A DNA stretch of 64,000 bases from Patiria miniata (Eukaryota > Echinodermata > Asteroidea > Valvatida > Asterinidae): NCBI RefSeq assembly GCF_015706575.1, contig NW_024037074.1:19023334-19087333 (forward strand), read 5' to 3'. Position numbers and translations under genes: made by a program. Of this stretch, positions 43,800 to 54,094 are shown piece after piece. Every line of letters begins with the position of its first letter. Position 1 is the first letter of the stretch. The notes under the pieces are model-generated. The model ran no database searches, was not told the origin of the DNA, and saw nothing but the letters and a program-made list of their open reading frames with translations.

Positions 43800-44663
43800 C
43801 ATGGGCGTCGCCAGGATTTTTTCTAGAGGGGGGCAAAAATTTTTTTTGCCAAAAAATGCTTGTATTTCTCAACACATTCTCGATTTATCAGTTTTAGAGG
43901 GGGGGGGGCAGGGACATTTTGCCCCCCCCCCCACTCATTAAATCTACACCACTTTGTCTTCGCGCCTCTTTTTCTTTTCTTTTCTTTTTTTCTATTTTTT
44001 CTTCTTCTTTTTTTTTTTTTTGATTGTGGATATTTTGCCGGAGGTAATGACGGCAAACTAACGATTACTAAAGGTTTGCCGGCGGCAATCCATATCAACA
44101 GAGGGCGCTGTACTCTTTAAAATAGGGCTGAATTATAAGATGTATTAAATTCCCACCAAAAGTTGTGTAGCATGTTTGGTGTAGTGGTTAAGCAAAGGCT
44201 CTGGTAAGCGGGATGACTCGCGTTCGATTCCGACCGCACCACATTTTTAATTTTTTTTTTTTCATCCCCAAATAAATAAGAATATTCTTCTTTTATTATT
44301 TTAACATGTCTCAAACATTTTTTGCAGAGCATTACATTTTCTTTTTCAGATTTGTGGCTCTGGAGGATTTTTTTTAAAAGGGAAATAAAGTCCGAAATTA
44401 TAAAATGGTCTGAATCCCATCTTGTGAATACGAAGTAACAACGATAATTTTGGAATGGAGCCAGACTAAAACTTGTCACCGGAAAATGTTTAAGTACAAA
44501 AAAACAGTAACTGCGCATGTTCAGGGCATATCCGGCAAACTAACATTTACTAAAGGTTTGCCGTCTCCGGCAAAATATACACTGCCTTTTTTTTTTGCTT
44601 TTCCAGGGGGGGGCAAGTGCCCCCCCTTGCCCCCCCCCCCCCCCCCCCCTCGCGACGCCCATG
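43800..44663. mobile_element. hAT-like element, 864 bp, with intact 8-bp duplication
   Basis: AGTGTGAC flanks both sides exactly (43,792-43,799 and 44,664-44,671). The ends CATGGGCGTCGC and GCGACGCCCATG are inverted copies, followed inside by G and C tracts. The interior carries a tRNA-like stretch (44,168-44,242, TTCGATTCC) and two copies of CTAAAGGTTTGCCG. It is non-coding. Exact 8-bp duplication indicates a relatively recent insertion, probably hAT-mobilised. Confidence 0.82.
44168..44242 (+). repeat. tRNA-like sequence inside the hAT-like element
   Basis: GGTGTAGTGGTTAAGC (A-box-like) and CGCGTTCGATTCCGACC (B-box-like) at about the right spacing, but the T stem does not pair well. Probably a captured tRNA or SINE head, not an active tRNA gene. 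Confidence 0.45.
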
Positions 44664-45351
44664 AGTGTGACACTGACAGCTCAGTCGATTAGAGGGTAGG
44701 ATTTTACACCGCGATGTTGCGGGTTCGCATCTCAGTTTTGCACTCGAATTTTTTTCCTTTTTTAACCTGAGGCTTTGGAGGATTTTTTTAATTAAAAGGG
44801 AAATACAGTCCGAATTTCATAACGTTCAAATTCACTTTTTTCCTTCTAATTCTATATCTTCTTCTCATGTTTCCCATGTTTTTATGAAAGTTGCAGTCTA
44901 CCATAACGATAGAAAATGGGAAATGCGTTAAAGCTGCCGTAACAATAGCCACTGCGAATTTACAAAGCCATGAATTTTGAAAGCCCATTTTCTGGCCCCA
45001 TTTTCCGGACAGCCGGGTTGCACAAGACTCAATGACAATGTCATTATTAATGTTTCCACTCAATTTCACGTTTTATTACGGCAATAGTACGAAACTAAGA
45101 TTTAAGTAACAACATAAGCTTCTCTTTCAAATTGGATTTTTAAAACATACCTTTCAATAGAACCTTTTAAAGAGAAAATGACACTGTGGAAGGATCGAAA
45201 TTCGAAGTGATGTCTGACCGGTCGCACGTTTTTCACGTCATGCGCTGAGCACGTGAGATCGAGATTTCTCACTCGAGGAAAACCCTACTACATTACGACA
45301 TACTTCAACCTCGAGCCCTTAAAATCACAACAGTCGATGTCAAACCACACG

Positions 45352-45429
45352 TAATGAATATAGCTTCCCTGAGGTCGCGACTGTACGAATTTTCTAGAAG
45401 CACTCGTCACATGATAAGTTTTATCCAAT
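45352..45429 (-). promoter_or_regulatory. Candidate HSC70 promoter with a perfect heat-shock element
   Basis: Bases 45,386-45,400 read CGAAT TTTCT AGAAG, three alternating nGAAn/nTTCn/nGAAn pentamers, the consensus HSF-binding site. An inverted CCAAT box is at 45,425-45,429 and a TATA-like TATATTC (minus) near 45,358-45,364, in the right order for minus-strand transcription. The leader donor would be at 45,151. HSC70 genes are usually weakly heat-inducible, so one HSE fits. Start site not proven. Confidence 0.5.
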
Positions 45430-45927
45430 GGTTGTGTGCAAACGTGAAAAGTTTGAAAAGCGCGGCATATATTGCTCACGTAGCACGTCCGGCCTGCCTG
45501 GAGAAAAAAAGTTTACTAAGAAAAAAAGGAAACTCGTCGCCAACTATATAGAGTCACTGCTAAGAAAAAGCAGAAAATGTAGAGGAAAAAAGCAGACTTA
45601 AAAAGCAGTGGCGTAAAGCTTTGCCGGGGACTGGAGGGATAGACTAGAATCCAAAAATTGCCCAGCCGTGGAAATGCGAAAAGCTGGGGGGGGGGGGGGG
45701 GAGTGCCTTGCTGGACACCACATACGGGGTGCTATTCATGATACAGATGTACATGTACATCTTATGTTCAATTACGCCCCTTAACCTTGCATAAAAAACG
45801 GCGCTTTTAAAGCTTTTATAGTTTTTTTCCCTTTACTATATAGACTCCGGGTTTTTTTTCTCACCACGAACAAATTATCCATAGCCCCTACCCCCGGTCG
45901 AAAAGGGTGGGGATATTTGTTGATGTA

Positions 45928-46534
45928 CCCTAACGTGGCGCGGCCCCTAACGTGGCGCACTTGGATTTTTCGCCGGTAGCGCCTACCTAGAGCAAAATTT
46001 TAAACTGAAATTTCACAGAAAGTGAAATTTCATCAAGTTCTAAACGGTCCTGTTCATAAATCGCGAGTTTATTTACCCGTAACAAAGTTAGAAGGAAAAG
46101 CTATTTTGGCGTGATTTTCCGATTATATTTTCAAGTGCAAAGTGAACCCTTTGAAAATGCCCTGAAAAATAAGAAAATAATTTTCTGACAAACATTTGGC
46201 TGGGTATGTAAGTTAAGATATTAATTATTTATCAGAATTTATCAAGTTTACAGGAATTCGTAAGTGTTAATTTGGAATTTTCCAAGATTTATCCAAGTGC
46301 GCCACGTTAGGGAACACTCCGCCAATTTGTGCCCAATTTCCGGACACCACCGTTTTTAAATTTCGGATTAAATTTTATGAAACTGAAATTGTTCACAGAG
46401 GTAAAATAGCAAGCATTGATAAGGTAAAAGTACTAGTATTTCATTGCATGAATTTGAGGTTTGTCAACAAAGAGGTTTGGCAACACTACACGAGGAAAGT
46501 CGGGTAAGCGTCGAAGTGCGCCACGTTAGGGAAC
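45928..46534. mobile_element. Repeat with GCGCCACGTTAGGG motifs, copy 1
   Basis: The motif GTGCGCCACGTTAGGGAAC occurs directly at 46,298 and 46,516, and inverted twice at the left end (CCTAACGTGGCGC near 45,929 and 45,946). A diverged, inverted copy of the same roughly 600-bp sequence is at 58,783-59,375 (shared TGTTGCCAAACTT/AGGTTTGGCAACA and GGTTCACT words). No coding capacity. Confidence 0.68.
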
Positions 46535-47291
46535 ACGACTATTCCCCCATTCCCCAGGATTTACGCCTCTGGGAAAAAGACAAAGATAACGGTTTGTGTA
46601 GCTAAAATCTACTTTCAGCTGTGTAGGCCTATCCAAAATAAAGCTCAACCCGAGTCCATGTGTGTAGTCCGACAGAAATGTTTCTGAACTTGAGAGACTT
46701 TGCATGACTTCGTGTGTATTATACACGCAGTCGTGAAAAGTCACTTCAGAAACATTTCGGCAGAGTTATGACTCGAGTCGATGACTCGACTCGAGTCCGA
46801 CTGGAGTCACAATTTTGGTGACTCGACTCGACTCGAGGAAGGCTATGTAATAAGACTCGAGTACCAAAAATAAAAATTTGCAATGACTTACGCCGGTGCC
46901 GGTTTTTGTTCACGTCACGTTTTTGCGTTAGAATGTTCGTGAATATTAGCAATGGTGAATTAGTAGATTTTCCAAACAAATGTGTTGGGATTTTTGTAGA
47001 TATGAATAGGGTTTCGGACACAAGTTCTGTAGTACGGTTGTTCACAAACTTATGATTTTTTCGGGAATATGGGTGATGGAGGGGTGGGGATGTGATAAAT
47101 GGCAATTTGTTGGCCCACCCAACAACCATGCCCCTCCCCCAGACAGGCCCCCATCTAGTTTTAAACGCAGGCCCTCTTGCGTGGAGAATGAACATGTTTT
47201 CATTTTGCCTATAAACTAGAGGGCGGTATGTATAGAAAACGTAAACACGACGAGTCACATGTGAACCACACTATTGTACATCTCTCGGTAG

Positions 47292-47850
47292 GGGTCCTAC
47301 TAAAGCGCGTCAACAAGCGTCAACAAGCGTCAACAAGTTTTAGTAGTCTTTAAGTGCGCGTCAACAAATTTTTTATAGGCTTTTGAACAATAAAAACAGC
47401 TTTATATGGTAGAAAAGCAATAATGAACATCTTCTGCATATCAATTAAAGTTAAAATTATTTTAAAACTTGGTTTTTTGAACGCGAAATGTATGACGAAT
47501 TTGTCGATAAAAGTAGGCCGCCATCTTGTTTGGATGGCGCTGTAGACTTCGCGCATGCGTAGTATGGCTCTTTACACTTCACGCATGCGTAGTACGGCTA
47601 GCTACACATAAACAAGATGGCGGCCTACTTTTATCGACAAATTCGTCGTACATTTCGCGTTCAAAAAACCAAGTTTTAAAATAATTTTAACTTTAATTGA
47701 TATGCAGAAGATATTCATTATTGCTTTTTCTACCATATAAAGCTGTTTTTATTGTTCAAAAGCCTATACAAAATTTGTTGACGCGCACTTAACGACTACT
47801 AAAACTTGTTGACGCTTGTTGACGCTTGTTGACGCGCTTTAGTAGGACCG
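47292..47850. mobile_element. 559-bp near-perfect palindromic element
   Basis: The left arm (from GGGTCCTACTAAAGCGCGTC) and right arm (to GACGCGCTTTAGTAGGACCG) are reverse complements over about 240 bp each with few mismatches, separated by a roughly 70-bp centre with two CGCATGCGTAGTA words. Each arm carries CGTCAACAAG three times near its end. CTCGGTAG flanks both sides (47,284-47,291 and 47,851-47,858), an 8-bp target duplication. It has the form of a snapback miniature element. Confidence 0.88.
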
Positions 47851-48239
47851 CTCGGTAGCAACAGCCCACCCCATGAGGGTACACTTTACATCTCTCCATC
47901 TCAGTGTCGCTGGTTTGTAGGATTATTTCTACAGTGTTGATCTTGGTTCATCTCATCACCCGTCTCAGAGGAAAATATGGCGAAAGAGGTAAACTGTTGC
48001 ACCTCACCATCTGCAGTAGCCCCATAAACTGTTTAAACATGATAAATCATAATGTGGCCAACTTACTGGACGGAAAAAAATGTTGCAACCTAACATTGTA
48101 ACAATACCTAACGCCACTTCCGCGATATTGTTCCTTTTTCAGACTTCTATATTTTGTGTAATTTCCAGGTTCGTTTGCACACGTTTGCGTATCTCAATTC
48201 GGTACAACTATAGAATGCAGGGCCACTTTACTCTACATC

Positions 48240-48560
48240 CACGCCTCCGTACGGCTGCGTGGAGGCGTGGAGCCGCAGTCGACCTACCTCCGAAAATCGA
48301 TCGTGGAGTCGTGGAGCCGCAGCTCAGTCGATATCTCCGAGAATTGCGCCCTCTATCGGTGCGCAATTGCGCCCTCTATCGGTGCGCGTCTCTGCGACTC
48401 CGCGCCTCCGCCACTCCAGTGCCCCGCGTCTCCGCGACTCTGCGACTCCACGACTCCGCGCCTCCGCCACTCCAAAGGGTATCCAAAGCCCCGCGTCTAC
48501 GCGACTAGACTCTGCGACTCCCAGACTCCGCGCCTGCGCCACTCCAGACAGTGCCCCGTC
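48240..48560. repeat. CTCCGCGACTC-type degenerate repeat before the F-box gene
   Basis: Imperfect units around GACTCCGCGCCTCCGCCACT and CTGCGACTCCACGACTCC. Two tandem GCGCCCTCTATCGGTGCGC words lie at about 48,347-48,383. The tract is in the likely promoter or 5' leader of the F-box gene and opens several arginine-rich chance frames on both strands. Confidence 0.6.
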
Positions 48561-48642
48561 GCACATGCATTGTCGCGCATGCATTCCGTTCCATGTGATG
48601 CAGTCCGAACAGTTGCAACAAGAACTTCCTGCGTCAAGCACA

Positions 48643-48656
48643 GTAACCATGGCAAC
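48643..48656. promoter_or_regulatory. X-box-like palindrome over the F-box gene start codon
   Basis: GTAACCATGGCAAC fits the RFX X-box consensus (GTNRCC, short spacer, RGYAAC) exactly. It overlaps the chosen start codon, so the match may partly reflect Kozak context. If real, the gene could be RFX-regulated and ciliary. Confidence 0.35.
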
Positions 48657-51172
48657 TGAAAACCGCATGAACTCTGCGCAACTTCCGGATGAGATCTTCT
48701 TGTACCATGTTCTGCCACTGCTGTCCATCCGGGAGGTGAACTCTTGCAAGCTGGTCTGCAAGACATGGCGCCACCTGGTGACGACCTACATCAAGAGGTT
48801 AAAGGTCATCGACCTGACCCCCTGGGATTGCATGGTGACCGAGGACCTTCTGTTAGGCATCGTCAAACACGCGGCCAATGTCAGGGAACTGAGGTGATTA
48901 CAAGTATAGCGAGGTGATTGGGTGTTATCTGGCTGGACATCATGGTGGCTTTGTGTTCTTGAGCAAGGCACTTTGCAGTAGTTGCTCTAATCTTGGCCCA
49001 AGATGCTAGTGATAGATAGTGGATCGTGCATGGTGTGCCCTCTAACGGCACAATAATTAGACCAGCGCACCTACTCGCACTAACATCTTGGCCATTTCAT
49101 ATCAGCGGTTTAAATTTTCTTTATTATTTCTTTATATTTATTATTATTGTGAACACATATGCGAAAGAACATGATTGCGGGCAAGTTAAGCATGCAAGGA
49201 GAGTGACAAGATGCAGTCATGAAAGGCCAGTGGCCGATTTCATTTATAAGTAAACAGGGTTTTTCAGCTCACCGTTAAAGAGGGAGGTATTTATACTTGG
49301 AGTCCCTATAGGATTTGAGAAGGTTTGAGGACTACCTAAGGAGCACTACTTGTCTTTGTCCATCATAAGAGCTGAATTCAAAAAAAATGTATATATATTT
49401 GTAGGTTAGATGGCTGTTGGAGAGCAGTGCGTGATGCAGCAGTTCTTACCGTTGCCAGTGTCTGTCACAAGCTGAGGGTCTTTGCCGCCTGCAAATGCGG
49501 AAACCTTACAGATGCTGGCGTCATATCACTGGCAGAGAAATGTCCTGAGCTGGAGGAGTTGGATCTTAGTAGCTGCTACGGGGTTAGTTTGTGTGATTTT
49601 TTTCTCAATTGTACTCGAGTCTCACAGAATTCTCGAATCATTAAAGTCGAGTCTCAAGACACTCTGGTCAAGTCTCACGACACTCTGGTCAAGTCTCAAG
49701 TCACTCTGGTCAAGTCTCATGTCACTCTGGTCAAGTCTCAAGTCACTCTGGTCAAGTCTCAAAATCACTCTGGTCAAGTCTCAAGTCACTCTGGTCAAGT
49801 CTCATGTCACTCTGGTCAAGTCTCATGTCACTCTGGTCAAGTCTCAAGTCACTCTGGTCAAGTCTCAAGTCATTCTGGTCAACTTTTAAGACACTCTGGT
49901 CAAATCTCAAGTCACTCTGGTCAAGTCTCAAGTCACCGTCAAATTTGAAGGCAATCTGGTCCAGTCTCGAGTCAGTCTGGTCAACTTTCAAGATACTCTG
50001 GTCAAGTCTCAAGATACTGTGGTCAAGTCTCAAGACACTCTGGTCAAGCTTAAGTCACTCTGGTCAAGTCTCAAGTCACCGTCAAATTTTAAGGCAATCT
50101 GGTCAAGTCTCAAGTCACTCTGGTCAACTTTCAAGATACTCTGGTCAAGCCTTAAGACACTCTCGACAAGTCTCAAGTCACTCTGGTCAAGTCTCGATAA
50201 TTCTGGTCAAGCCTCAAGTCGCTCTGGTCAAGTCTCCAGTAGCGCTGGTCAAGTCTCAAGTCGCTCGGGTCAAGTCTCAAGTTGCTCTGGTCAAGTCTCA
50301 AGTCACTCTGGCCAAGTCTCAAGACACTCTGGTCAAGTCTCAATTAACTCGGGTCAAGTCCCCGAGTCACTCAGGTCAAGTATTAAAGTTGAAGTCATCT
50401 TAAAATTGCACATTCTTGAAAAGTATTCAGCTCAGATATCATGGATTGAGTGTTTTTTTATCTTACTTCTAATTGTCCTCGTCTCAGATAACAGATGAAG
50501 CTCTTTGCGGCCTGGCAGACCATGCCAAGAACCTCAAGGAGCTACATGTCAGTAGCGTCTACGGCGTGACAGACTTTGGTGTCAGCCAGCTAGCCTTCAA
50601 GTGCCACCTTCTACAGAATCTTGATGTCAGTTACTGCTACGTGGTCAGCAACTTGGGGCTACAGGCCTTTTTGGATAAGCAAGGAAAACTCGCTTTGACT
50701 GAACTGCGAGTCAAAAACTGTTACAAGGTTAGAGATCAGTGAAATATAGACAAATGTGTGTTTTTTTTCTGCTAATAGAAAAGTTGAAGATTTGGTTTCT
50801 ACCTTGTCAGTCAGGCACCGGATTTCATAGGAGTCCAAATTTCATGTGACACTGGAAAAGTGTTTTAAGACCAGCCAGCCATGTCTTTATCAACCGTTTA
50901 AAACCTGCCACGTGACAGGCTCTCGACTGTCTTAGGTTTTGATGAATATAGGTTTTAAAGTTTGGTTGCCCAATTCACATTTACATTGTCAAAGTAAAGT
51001 TATAGTGCCGTGTCTTTACGTGGGTCCCATAAGCACCCTCTGTAGATTCTGCACGAAGCGTTCTTTAGTCTGATGCACTTTTTTTTCGTTCTTTTTTTTC
51101 CATCCAAAGGTCACGCAGCCCACTATATTTAAGCTCATGCAGGCCGGAGTAGCTGTCAACAACATGTTCTGA
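48649..51172 (+). CDS. F-box and leucine-rich-repeat protein
   Basis: Probable substrate receptor of an SCF (Skp1-Cullin1-F-box) ubiquitin ligase. Four exons: 48,649-48,893; 49,405-49,582; 50,488-50,727; 51,110-51,172, all GT-AG and in frame, giving 241 residues. The F-box is at about residues 11-50 (LPDEIFLYHVLPLLSIREVN then CKLVCKTWRHLV). Exons 2-4 encode about six cysteine-type LRRs of 25-28 residues (LRVFAACKCGNLTDAGV, LEELDLSSCYGITDEAL, LKELHVSSVYGVTDFGV, LQNLDVSYCYVVSNLGL), as in AMN1 and FBXL2-like proteins. It is shorter than most FBXL proteins, and I cannot assign an ortholog. The start ATG at 48,649 has a good context (ACCATGG); an in-frame ATG at 48,598 would add 17 residues. Intron 2 carries a minisatellite. 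Confidence 0.85.
49660..50385. repeat. 21-bp minisatellite in F-box intron 2
   Basis: About 35 copies of CACTCTGGTCAAGTCTCAAG plus T. The unit is exactly seven codons, so several frames on both strands stay open (SHSGQVS and SLWSSLK forward, RLDQSDL reverse). It is bounded by exon 2 (ends 49,582) and exon 3 (starts 50,488), so it is intronic and not coding. Confidence 0.93.
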
Positions 51173-51489
51173 TCATCACAAGAACTGTCCCTTGTGATCT
51201 CAGATTTAGCAGAGCTTGCTGTGGTACCAATGTAGCCCGGCTAGCAGGATGGATACCAAGCTCGAACATCTCTGGAGTATGCTGGACTGCTCTGCCACTC
51301 TCTGCCAAAGTTTAGTGGGAACAGTTTCCGCACGTGACTAACTGGGTGGAAGTTGAGTGTCTACCTGCAATTGTGAGCATTGATGTATGCCGTCCTCTGT
51401 GATGAACAGTAAATGCGCTGCAACACCACTAACTGGAGCTCTAGTGCAAGGGTGCTGTTCGTCCTACGTATTCGTAGATGACCATGGCT

Positions 51490-51976
51490 TCGTGGTCTAG
51501 GGAAGAAAACGGTGGGTTCGGAGGTGGCTAACGAGGCCAATCCGGGCCCGGAAAGTCCTCCCACACGTGGGACACGTGTGGGCTGGTGGTGTGTTGGTTG
51601 GGGCTGACGCTCTAGCCTTCCGCATGGCCCGCTTCTGCTGCACTGCGGTTGGTTTCAGCTGCAAGCGCTCCCTACAACTACTACTGCTGCTGCACTTGAC
51701 CATCATCAGGTCGTAGTGACCTCCAACCTCCTCGGTTAAGGGCAAGAGACCAACACTCGGTTGGTGACAGCTGCACAGCATCCGCAACCTGCTTAAGCCA
51801 GGTAAGCCGGGACGACCACGAGGCCTCGTCCAGGTGGCAGGACGTTGCCCAAGGTGGAACTGGACGGCAGCATCAAGGGCAGGACGAGCAGGGGCAGGAG
51901 CTTGGAGGCGCCGAACATGACCAAAAAGGGTGTCAACTCCCTGAGATCTCCAACAAAATGGGACCGAGGGACCCAC
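51490..51976 (-). mobile_element. LINE retrotransposon 3' fragment (C-terminal zinc finger)
   Basis: The minus-strand frame has LFGHVRRL near its start, GRPGLPG, and ends with TCPTCGRTFRARIGLVSHLR, a CCHH finger of the kind at the C-terminus of many invertebrate LINE ORF2 proteins. Frame breaks separate these parts. No reverse-transcriptase motif is present, so this is a truncated, dead copy. The N-terminal part recurs in the second tandem duplicate (about 52,730-52,800). Confidence 0.65.
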
Positions 51977-53582
51977 CGTACCAAAACTTTAAAGTGTCAT
52001 TATTTCCAACATCCTACGATCTCCTCCCTCACCATCCAAGGAATGCAGCACTAGCAGGGTGGCATGGGTGGCGCAGTGCGTAAAGCTCTCACCTCTCACC
52101 ACTGTGGCCCGGGTTCGATTCCCGGCTCGGGTCATATGTGAGTTGAGTTGTTCCCTGTGCCACGAAAGTTTTTTATGGAAATTTTCAAGGACAAAATTTC
52201 TTTAAAATTTTAAAGTTTGTATGTTTGCATAATTTTTATCGAAAATCTCATTTTTATAATGGACACAATTTCGTGGGTACAAGCATTTTGATTTCGAAAG
52301 ACAATCTTGCTTTGTTTACAGTTTTGATCTGCATTTTGATAAACTAGGTCATGGATTTTCATTATTGGTTGTGGAAAAATCATGCAATTTTATTGTCCTA
52401 AAAGGTGCAGGAACTCTTTAGGTACTTAGGCATTACACGCCTAACCCATAATGTTTTTTATGTTGTGTATATACTGATTGTATTTTTCAATAAACCAAAT
52501 TACTAAATAAAGCAACAAAAGAGTCGAAAGGTATTCGTCCATCTTTTATTTGATCTCAATATCAAACAATTATATAGAGACGATTCTAAACCAGTAATAA
52601 ATGTACAAATCCTACTATGCACAATTGGCTTGCATTGCGTATGATACGCTTCAGGCAACGGCTTCAGGTAACAACCGCAGCATGCATGCTATTCTACAGA
52701 CCAACTGCCCTGTGATGGACTGGACAAGGTGGGACTGGACAGCAGCATCAAGGGCAAGACGAGCAGGGGCAGGAGCTTGGAGGCGCCGAACATGACCATA
52801 AAGGGTGTGTCACCTCCCCGAGATCTCCAACAAAATGGGACCGAGGGACCCACCGTACCAAAATTTCAAAGTGTCAGTATTTCCAACATGCTACGATCTC
52901 CTCCCTCACCATCCGAGGAACGCAGTGCGTAAAGCACTCGCCTCTCGCCACTGTGGCCCGGGTTCGATTCCTGGCTCCGGTCATATGCGAGTCGAGTTGT
53001 TGCCTGTGCCACTAAAGTTTTTTATGGAATTTTTTCGCGGACAAAATTTCTTTAAAATTTTAAAGTTTGTATGTTTGCATAATTTTATCGAAAATCTGAT
53101 TTTTATAACAGACACAATTTCGCGGGTACAAGCATTTTGAATTCGAAAGACAATCTTGCTTTGTTGTGTTGTTTTTGTTTGTTTCACAGATGCATTTTGA
53201 TGAACTAGGTCATGGTTTTTCATTATTTGGTTGTGGAAAAATCATGCAATTTTATTGTCCTAAAAGGTGCAGGAACTCTTTAGGTACTTAGGCATTACAC
53301 GCCTAACCCATAATGTTTTTTATGTTGTGTATATACTGATTGTATTTTTCAATAAACCAAATTACTAAATAAAGCAACAAAAGAGTCGAAAGGTATTCGT
53401 CCATCTTTTATTTGATCTCAATATCAAACAATTATATAGTGTCGATTCTAAGCCCTTCATAAATGTATAAATCCTACTATGCACAATTGGCTTGCATTGC
53501 GTATGATACGCTTCAGGCAATGGCTTCAGGTAACGACCACAGCATGCACGCTATTGTACAAACCAACTGCCCCGTGATGGAC
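51850..53582. repeat. Tandem duplication, two units of about 865 bp
   Basis: Unit 1 is about 51,850-52,720 and unit 2 about 52,725-53,582. Shared words in order: GGCAGGAGCTTGGAGGCGCC, GGGTTCGATTCC, AAAATTTCTTTAAAATTTTA, GAGTCGAAAGGTATTCGTCC and TTGGCTTGCATTGCGTATG. Identity is high, so the event is recent. Unit 2 lacks about 20 bp at the SINE head. Confidence 0.88.
52067..52240 (+). mobile_element. tRNA-derived SINE, within duplicate 1
   Basis: Head GGTGGCGCAGTGCGTAAAGC (A box) and CCCGGGTTCGATTCCCGGC (B box, well paired), then a body with GTTGTTCCCTGTGCCAC. A second copy in duplicate 2 starts near 52,921 with a shortened head. Confidence 0.7.
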
Positions 53583-54094
53583 TATCTGATCAATAGCTAG
53601 CACAATGCTTTCGCCATTGAAGGGGGACCTTTGTGATAGAATACAGGCAATTCCCAATACAGTGCACCACCAAGAGTTTGCCACGGAGAGTCCATTTCTA
53701 AATCTTACGGTCGACATAAACATGGCCGACTTGCCGTGATTTGAACGAATGTCAGTAGACAACTTGAAACACCGGGGCAAACCCCTTTTCTTTAGCGATA
53801 ACTGTTACACACGGGACCTACAGCTTTATGTCCCATCTAAAGGACGAAGCAATAATGGTAAAGTGCCTTGCTGAAGAGCACAAGCACCATGTTCCCCATT
53901 GGGATTTGAACCCATATACCACGGCACATGAGTCAAAAACAGTAAACACTGGACCACAGCACTGAACTGAGAATAGCCCATATTGATAACATGCCCTGGT
54001 TGGTCTAAACATGATAAGCGCTGCCTGGCTCACGAGCGGCAGTGAGTCATTTAGTGAGTTAGGGAGTAGTACAAAAAGGACACGCAACAAAGCA

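Larger units (their letters stand above)
41920..45151 (-). other. Probable 5' leader intron of HSC70
   Basis: The coding exon begins at 41,927 after a strong acceptor (TTTCTTTCAG read on the minus strand). A good minus-strand donor, AAAG then GTATGT, ends a candidate leader exon at 45,151. Between them are AT-rich low complexity (42,760-43,440, with a short TAG microsatellite near 43,195) and a hAT-like element at 43,800-44,663. Transcript evidence is needed to confirm the leader exon. Confidence 0.45.
45152..48648. other. Divergent intergenic region, HSC70 to F-box gene
   Basis: No coding exon recognised. It holds the candidate HSC70 promoter, a G tract at about 45,687-45,702, an inverted-motif repeat (45,928-46,534), a GACTCGA-rich patch (46,770-46,855), the 559-bp palindrome (47,292-47,850) and a CTCCGCGACTC-type tract just before the F-box gene. 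Confidence 0.5.
51173..54094. other. Convergent intergenic region, F-box gene to RPE
   Basis: No intact gene. It holds a LINE 3' fragment on the minus strand (51,490-51,976), a tandem duplication of about 865 bp (51,850-53,582) and an antisense tRNA-like stretch near 53,905-53,960 (GGGATTTGAACCCATATACC). AATAAA at 52,489-52,494 and 52,506-52,511 could end the F-box transcript; both are repeated in the second duplicate. Confidence 0.5.

Noticed and set aside
48259..48648. Arginine-rich N-terminal extension of the F-box frame
   Set aside because: It is translated low-complexity CTCCGCGACTC sequence; the ATG at 48,649 has better context and directly precedes the F-box.
49427..50498. Long repeat-protein frames (SHSGQVS, SLWSSLK, RLDQSDL)
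   Set aside because: All derive from a 21-bp minisatellite within an intron bounded by good splice sites.
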